64,000 nucleotides of DNA from Ailurus styani (Eukaryota > Chordata > Mammalia > Carnivora > Ailuridae). This document shows positions 57,351 through 64,000 of the stretch, in pieces. Within the stretch, counting starts at the first letter, position 1; the number at the start of each line of letters is the position of its first letter. The stretch spans positions 319,643 through 383,642 of the forward strand of contig LNAC01000273.1 in the NCBI GenBank assembly GCA_002007465.1, given 5' to 3'. Below the pieces are notes generated by a model. It saw only the letters and a program-made list of their open reading frames with translations. It made no database searches and was not told the origin of the DNA. The position numbers and the translations under genes are program-made.

Positions 57351-58550
57351 TGGTCCGTTCTATTCTAGTTTTTGCTTTTGATCATTTTCCTCTTGTTGGA
57401 GTTTTGGAAACTGAAGAGAGTCTTTGGACAACTGTCTGTTCATTTAAACCAAACAAACTGTCCACACCTTCAGTCCATTATTGCATGAGTTTATGTACCT
57501 TTATCTGCTATACATCACACAAGTTCATGTCTCCTGTGATTTGTAACGAACAGGGCTAAGAAATACACTTCCAAGGGGTAAGAGCAAGCCTGAAATTTAG
57601 CTAGGTAACATAAATGCAATTCTATATTTGATCTTCCTTGAAGGAGGTAGCAAGCAAAGAAGAACTGAGAGAAAACTGCTTTAGCAGGATAACCCTCCAC
57701 CTACTCCATAACTTCCTTACACTGTAGTCACCCTAGAGGCCAGTTTGTTTGGCTAGTGTTTCTGATTCATCTAGATTTCCATTTAAGCTACAAATAGTGC
57801 TTTTTTAAGTTTTCAGAGTTTTCTTAAAAGAACCATTATTTCTTTATGTTTTGGAGGGGCTGGGCTGTGGATCTAGCCCTAGGAAGTTTAAATAAATATA
57901 CTTAAGAAAATCCCCAGTATATTATTATAAAGTGCATTAGTGATCTTGAAATAAACAAGAAGGTAAATATGATAATAAAAGCCTCTGCATTATAAGAAAC
58001 TCAATGGTTAATGTGGCATAAAACCTGGTTATAAGAATCTGACCTGATAATATTCATTCTTTTCCTCCAGCCACATTTCTCAGTCTTGGCTCCTCCAGCT
58101 CTCTCTGACTTCAAAAGAAACTCTGAATGAAGAGGGAGGGCACACAATAGAAGAATTGGTCTGATTATCCCCCTCTGTTTGGAAATGGGTAAAGATTATA
58201 GATACGTTTTCTTCTTTCTGTGCTTTGGACTATGTAATGTCAATCACCTCAAGCAAAACCCCCTACCCAGGCTAAAGCACAGATTTGGATTATACCAAAA
58301 TTGCATAAAATTGGAAACAAGATATTAATAATAATCCATAATAGTGTGACATAATGGAATACATGTTTACTCTCATTGACTTTAGCTGGTATAATAAAAA
58401 AGGTAAATTAGTTTAGAGATTTAAATTTATATTTATTATACCCTGACCTTTTTTGTTCTTCTCTCACCACTTTATATTATGAATGAAGTAATTAAAAAGA
58501 GTCCTCTTCTCTTTTGTTCCATTATGGCACATTTTTGCCCCTTTAAATGT

Positions 58551-58590
58551 GTTTGCGTGTTTGTGAATGTGTGTGTGAGTGTGTGTGTAC
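58551..58590. repeat. Imperfect (TG)n tract
   Basis: TG units are broken by GAA and AGTG variants. Confidence 0.85.
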
Positions 58591-61482
58591 ATTGATTATT
58601 TTGACCAATGTTTGAAAATGAAGTGGTAGTGCTGAAGGTCAAACAAGTGAATTAGCCTGACCTGGTAACTAAAAGACCATGTATGAAGTATTAACCAGAA
58701 ACACTGTAGGACTTTTCATTCCCAACCCAAAATGAAAAGGCAAGCATAATAATCCCTTATCACCTGTGAAAATGATGTCAGGAAATGTTTTCCCAGAGTC
58801 AGCTACTGGTCAAGACTTACATCAAGTTAAACAAAATAATGAAGGATCAGGATTCTGGAAGGGCCAAAAGTTCGAACAGGAGACCTTTAGCCTTTCTGCC
58901 TGCAATGCATAGTAATACTTCCTGTTTGTTTGATAGGTGCTTACCATTCCCTGAACATAAAAGCATTTATAACTTTCATGTTAGGAACTAAGTATTCTGG
59001 TCCCATTCTTCCTGTTTATGATGACTGTCCACAGAAGTGAATCAGTATTATTTGAACTACTAAGTGAAAACAACCAACAAAAACAAAATCCTTACTGGAC
59101 CCATCAACTTCAAACTGAGTCTTATTAGCCTTCCAAAATATCTGGGATTTTCCAAACTACAGAAGAATTATATATAATTATGAATGAATTTCATCCAGTT
59201 GGTTTGCTGTTCAGATGCCTTTAATAAAGACTCCATTTCCTTACCAGAGTCTAGATAGACCACATGGTTCCATATTAACCAAACACACCTTATGGCAATA
59301 ATAACAGATGGAGATTTGACCTGAAAAATGCTTCAGTTTGCTCATGAATAGAGAAGATTATAGGTAAGTAATGTGTAGTAATTTTCATTACTAAAATAGT
59401 TTAGAAATACATAAAATATAAAGGAGTTGGGTTTTTTTTAACGAATTGAATGATTTAGTAAGCCCCAAGCTTTAGTGGTTTGTCATTTTTTAGCCAGTTT
59501 TTAGGTTTGACTTACCAATGCCCCAAGAAAACAGAGCAAGAAACTTGAATGCAAACCTTTCAACCAGGTAACTCTGTAGTTTATAAGTGGCAATGAATGA
59601 CACTTCCTCAGGAAAATCTTGGAAATTACCAGTGTTGCACATTTTATTAATCCATGTTTAACCTGAAGCCTAGAAACCAGTGCCCCTTTCTTCCTATCTT
59701 CAAAATTTCTATTACCAACTGTACTATGTTGAAGTTTATATGACAGGCCATTTCAACACTTTTGTTTAGTTAAATGGAAGTGCATCACTTTTAAAGAAAA
59801 GCCCTATTGCCAAAAAATATAAACAACCCTAACTTTGATTAATATAAATATTTAAAAACCAGAACATTCTGTTACATCTTGCAAAAACAATTGTGATATA
59901 GCTGATGGGAAAGAAAAAGTGCTTTCATGCATTAGACGAATCCAACACAATACAGCTGCAGAACAAAATTTTAAGTAAATATGAATTGTTTGTCTTTTCA
60001 CAGGGCTATGGTGTTTATCTAAGTGGAGTTATTTTAGAAAACTTAATGTTTTATTAGTAAAAATGAAAGGTGGCTTTTTTTTCCAATTTTAGTTCTGAAG
60101 TATTTTATTTAAATTTGAAAGTCCTCTAATTAAAAACACCATTAAAATTATTCCTCCTGCCCAGTTTAGCCTTTCGCTAATAAGCCACTGGACAAGAGAT
60201 GTGTGAAATGAATAGATGAAGAAAAACGTTGACAGCAAAAGCGAGGTCTGGGGGGTGAAGGTAGTTTATTAGGCCCCGTTTGTCACGAATGGCCTTGCTG
60301 CACATATAAAAGCAAATCCCTCTACCTTAGAAGATTAATTCTGAAGGAGGCACTCTTGGGTCAAAGTATACATAAGCGTGTGCCTAATCTCAGAGAAATC
60401 AGGCTATTTTCTCACAGCAATTAAGCAGAGGTCTGGGGTTTCACCCACGGTGTATTTAAACACAGGATACAATTAAACCCCAAAGTATTAATATCTTTGC
60501 TCTGCAAAATTGCTCAGGAAATAGATTTTGCTCTCTTTCAAATGAAAAGCAAGGCAAATTAAGAGAATAACTTGATTCTTAGCTAAGTTCCTTGAAATAA
60601 GAGTGTTGTATTTTCTTCTAATTGCAAATGTCTTCTGTACATAAAGAGAGTTCTTACTCTATGATAGGACAGGAGTTAAAAACTTTCTAGTTCCTTTGGT
60701 CTAAATAACGAACCTTAGAAGTTTGCATGAAAATGTATTGTTTTAAACTACACTTCTTATTTAGCATACGTTAAAAATCAGCTTCTTATAAGAATCTAAG
60801 AACTCACTGTTTACCACCACAAAATGTCACAACTAGGAAGCTTTGCAATCTATGTAAAGAGTGAAACAGTAAATGTAAATCCAAAGCAATCAAGGGTTTA
60901 GAGGGACTGCTTTCTGCAGAGGTTTTTCTTGAAGTTTTTTTATTCCTATACTCATCTCAAGGCAAGAGCTAATCTTTCAGAAAAATTATTGCGAGGTTAA
61001 AACACTACTTCAAAAATGCTAAATATAAAAACAACAAATAACTTTTATTTCTTTGCCTTTGTAAAGGCAAAGATTTTAATAGTACAAAAGCTATATGAAA
61101 TAAACCACCACCTTTGTTCAGATCTTAAAAACAAACAAACAAACAAATCCTTGTGGTATTAAATTAACTTTACCCATATTATAATTATTGTTACTTCTCT
61201 TTTGTCTCCATATGAGATTAATATCTCATGTTATTGCCCAACCAAATTCTCTTTGTCTTTTTTGAGGAGGGAAGTTGCTCTTGGAATAGGAAAGGATAGA
61301 AATAGTTTTTCATTGGTATAGCTGACTCGATAGTTATTTCATTTATATAAGAGGTCTAGCAAGATGGTTATTGGTATATGACACAGTGAGAATTCTTATC
61401 ATTCATGCCATACAGGCATGTTCTTAGAAATTAATGAAACTGAAAGGAAGAAGCAAAATAGAATTAGTCTGATGTGCAGTGG

Positions 61483-61508
61483 TGTGTGTGTGTGTGTGTG
61501 TGTGTGTA
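61483..61508. repeat. (TG)n microsatellite
   Basis: About 12 TG units. Confidence 0.95.
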
Positions 61509-62345
61509 CTAACATATTTTCCCACCTAATACCCTTTTGTTGCTTTTAAGAGTAGATGAGTACTTAAGGTAAAGTACAAAAGGCAACATCCGCTTGGAAC
61601 CACATGATAAACAGCTTAGGCACTTTTTTGGTGTGTGCTGGGCTATGTGAGAAGGCACGCGATCTGAATTTTACGAAGGATTGTTTTAATAGGACCAATG
61701 ACTTTAATAGTCCTTCTTGCTGACATCACTGGCAAATCGGTCTACTCTGTAACCTTTAAAAGTGCAGCATATCCCAAAATGAGTTACTTATTAAACAAAT
61801 GTTCTTTTTTTTGAGTGCAACTGACCTTTAAATGATTATTTCTCAGCACTTGCAACAAAGAGAATCTCACCTATCACCTTTACACTTTTGATGCTACAGT
61901 GAGTAGATCCATAACCTTTTCACAACACTTACCGTGCCACACGACATAGAATTACAAACGCTAATGAGCACCTTTTCTTTTAAGGGGAAGTCCTATTACT
62001 TGATTAAATTGTTGCAGTACACAGGAGCCGTGGAAGAGTCTAACAACAAATCATTATTTTTTGATCAAGCTGCAACCATTTTAGAAAATAGAATTCCAAA
62101 TCACCAAAGCGTAATTTACTGCTGATAACAGTTTCTACTGAAGTATTCTCTCTTTGGCTTCCAAGGGATGGGGGGGGAGGGGTGATTTAAACAGTTGTAT
62201 TTGACTAAAAAACATCATCTTTAGGTTCAGGCACTTACGCAGTATTTGCAGGCAATTTGAACTAAACTTACAGACAACTAGCATGGCATTCCTTTTCACT
62301 AACTAGAAGGAAAAGCTTTGAAATTTCAGAAGTATTATGGATGGA

Positions 62346-62346
<1 letters not shown>

Positions 62347-62382
<36 letters not shown>
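62347..62382. repeat. (CA)n microsatellite
   Basis: About 17 CA units, ending in ATATG. Confidence 0.97.
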
Positions 62383-62385
<3 letters not shown>

Positions 62386-63114
62386 GTAATCTGTATGTCT
62401 CCTGTAGTGCTAGAGATTTTAAGATTATGCCTTCCTCAGAAACAGGCACATTTGTAAGATGTAATGGGCATAATCAAGTCATGGTTTTCTTTAATTAAAT
62501 AGAGCTGGAAATTGTAAACTTTATTCCTTAGGAACCAAATGAACTCTAGCACATATTCGGAAGAGTTAATGTTTTCTGGGATCTCTTTACTAATGTAAGG
62601 AAATCCATGTTATTCTAAGTCCCAGTGGTCTTTCCTGGAGCAGGTAACCTATTTATACCTTAGTAGAACTACTGAATCTGTTAAAGGTTTCCTTAGCCTA
62701 AATATTTTCTCTCTTAAAGAAAAGCAGTATTCCAATTTTGAAAAATCCTGAGAAAAAAGTTTCTTGATCTGAAGGATTCAAATCCTGGAATAAGCTAGTA
62801 TGTCCATACTTGACATACATTTTACCTGAACAGTAAGGCACAAGTACTTGCTTGTGTTCCAAAATAAGATTTTTGTTTTCATTGCAAAGCTGACCTTATT
62901 TATAAAATCCTATTTTAAAAAAGATTTTGGGGTCTTATGATTTTTGAACATCAATTCTCCATAACATAAAAAGCTGTTGTCGTGTGGGTATTCTCTCTCT
63001 CTTCTTTTCCCACGTTTCTTACCAAGTGAGCCTATTGGCATGAATTATAGAGAAATCTGGGAAATTTTTCCTAAATAATGAAAAATAACTGTTCTCGAAA
63101 TTACATTCACTTAC

Positions 63115-63220
63115 GGTTTTCTTTTCGGCTCTGACTTGGTAGTATTTTGTAAAGCATGAGGGGCAGCCACGAGGCTTCATCAGAGAAATCAAAGTGAATG
63201 TCCTTTGGAAACATTGGGCT
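63115..63220 (-). CDS. Candidate internal exon (106 nt) of an unidentified gene, - strand
   Basis: Read on the - strand, a long pyrimidine tract ending TTTTTTCCTTTCAG precedes the exon, and the exon is followed by GTAAGTGAATG. The acceptor tract and the six intronic donor bases are close to consensus, while the exon ends in ACC, which is not the usual AG. One frame stays open through all 106 nt: 35 codons plus one base, reading SPMFPKDIHFDFSDEASWLP in its first 20 codons. It has a mixed, protein-like composition. A second frame is also open, and the third has a stop. The stretch lies in a block without interspersed repeats. I do not recognise the protein. A non-coding exon or a chance pair of splice signals remains possible. 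No second exon was found in the window, so the rest of the gene would lie beyond it or the adjoining intron is very long. Confidence 0.5.
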
Positions 63221-64000
63221 CTGAAAGGAAAAAAAAAATAATAGCAGAAATATGACTTATTTGGCTCCCCCTAGTTTAATTTACAAAAAGGCAAATCAGT
63301 TATGTTATTGGCATGTAATCACAAAGAAAAATACACAGACTTAAGACTAAACCGACTCATTGTCAAGACTTCTAGGGTCTTATTCATTAATTATGGTGGC
63401 TGCCAACAAACAACAGAGGAAAATCAACAATGCTGGATAAAATAATCATCAAGGGCTTCTATGTCTGTAAACTATTTAAATTCTTGAAATTGAATATTTA
63501 TGATGAGTGATGCTTCTTTAATGTATACCACATTTCCATCCGTTCTCCGCTCTGCCTGCGTTTGGAAAGCCCAGACGCACCCGGTGCTTCGTTCACACCC
63601 ACATTTCACTCGGTTTCATCCTGGCCCCCTCTGTTAATACCACCCCATTTGAAAACTGGACACCCAGAGTCACTTGCTGTTTTTCCAGGGTCGGCTCATT
63701 TTCTGATGGCCCTCCCATCCTTCGCAATAGTGCGGTTCAATATCCTAGCCGCCTATGCCCAGGCAGCCCCCGTGTGAAACGGCTGTGAAGTTTATTTTGC
63801 ACCCATCAGTACAATGCAAACCAAAGTGGGCTTCCCTCCTTGGGGTTAGTGAACCCGCGTTGTCTGTGAGCACAGACAGCACTTTGGCCCCAGATGTGCC
63901 TGGTTAACTGTACAAGCAAAGAGGATAAATCCACATAACAATACTTCATTCACCAAGGAAATCTGCAGTGGATTACAGCTTCTCTATGGTTAAGTCTGGT
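63221..64000. other. Upstream flank of the candidate exon, GC-richer at 63540-63900
   Basis: No repeat was recognised. The part at about 63540-63900 has more C, G and CpG than the preceding 6 kb. A 71-codon ORF lies at 63562-63777 on the + strand with no motif. It may be conserved intron, promoter-like or another exon, but there is no splice evidence that I trust. Confidence 0.4.

Larger units (their letters stand above)
57351..63114. other. SINE-free, repeat-poor block, possible regulatory territory
   Basis: Apart from TG and CA microsatellites I recognise no interspersed repeat. The ORFs are at most 68 codons. The part 59850-60700 has many TAAT/ATTA-type cores and a TATAAAAG-like string at about 60306. 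This is compatible with conserved enhancers next to a gene, but I have no alignment to prove it. Confidence 0.45.

Noticed and set aside
63562..63777. 71-codon + strand ORF as a first exon
   Set aside because: The strand is opposite to the candidate exon, there is no splice context, and the composition could be conserved non-coding DNA.

Overview
This window is nuclear DNA from a carnivoran mammal, probably a caniform and perhaps a musteloid. The host call rests on about 26 copies of the tRNA-Lys-derived carnivore SINE (CanSINE): a GGGCGCCTGGGTGGCTCAG head, a GGGATCGAGCC-type B-box region, a CT-rich stretch and an AAATAAAATCTT-like tail. Many copies keep target-site duplications (TSDs) of 10-17 bp. 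The CTGCCTGCCTCTCTGCCTAC variant seen in several copies is the form I associate with mustelids; that narrower call is from memory. There are no prokaryotic features and no operons. No intact protein-coding gene is visible. Nearly all ORFs are short chance ORFs or lie in repeats.

Layout. 0-12 kb: mostly unassigned AT-rich DNA with MIR copies, a decayed L1 3' region (about 6.1-7.1 kb) carrying two SINEs, a hAT-like element at 9.96-10.19 kb, and a split ancient repeat at 10.9-11.9 kb. 12-24 kb: a very short young L1 3' end, six SINEs on the + strand or in old - strand form, a good L2 copy, two adjacent MER5A-like elements, and two MLT1-type MaLR LTRs. 24-35 kb: a quiet stretch (24.1-28.9 kb), then dense L2, MIR and SINE, including a dimeric SINE at 32.5-32.9 kb. 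35-50 kb: sparse repeats, a Tigger-like DNA transposon (46.3-46.75 kb), and several repeat-poor blocks that could be conserved non-coding DNA. 50.4-55.95 kb: a decayed endogenous retrovirus-like element with two diverged LTRs. It was later hit by a hAT element, an MLT1 LTR and three SINEs, two of them nested. 56-57.35 kb: L2 and two SINEs. 57.35-64 kb: no SINE, L2 or MIR that I could recognise. This is the longest SINE-free stretch, and it holds a strong candidate exon on the - strand (63115-63220) with a good acceptor and a GTAAGT donor.

The best reading is a large intron or flanking regulatory territory of a gene transcribed on the - strand, with the exon near the right edge. I could not name that gene. 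Two single-N positions (4814 and 47770) each sit inside a young SINE followed by an exact repeat of the 42-46 bases before the SINE. I read both as joins between a SINE-bearing and a SINE-free haplotype. I did not find a novel biological system. The most useful leads are the exon, the repeat-poor block around it, and the two assembly joins.
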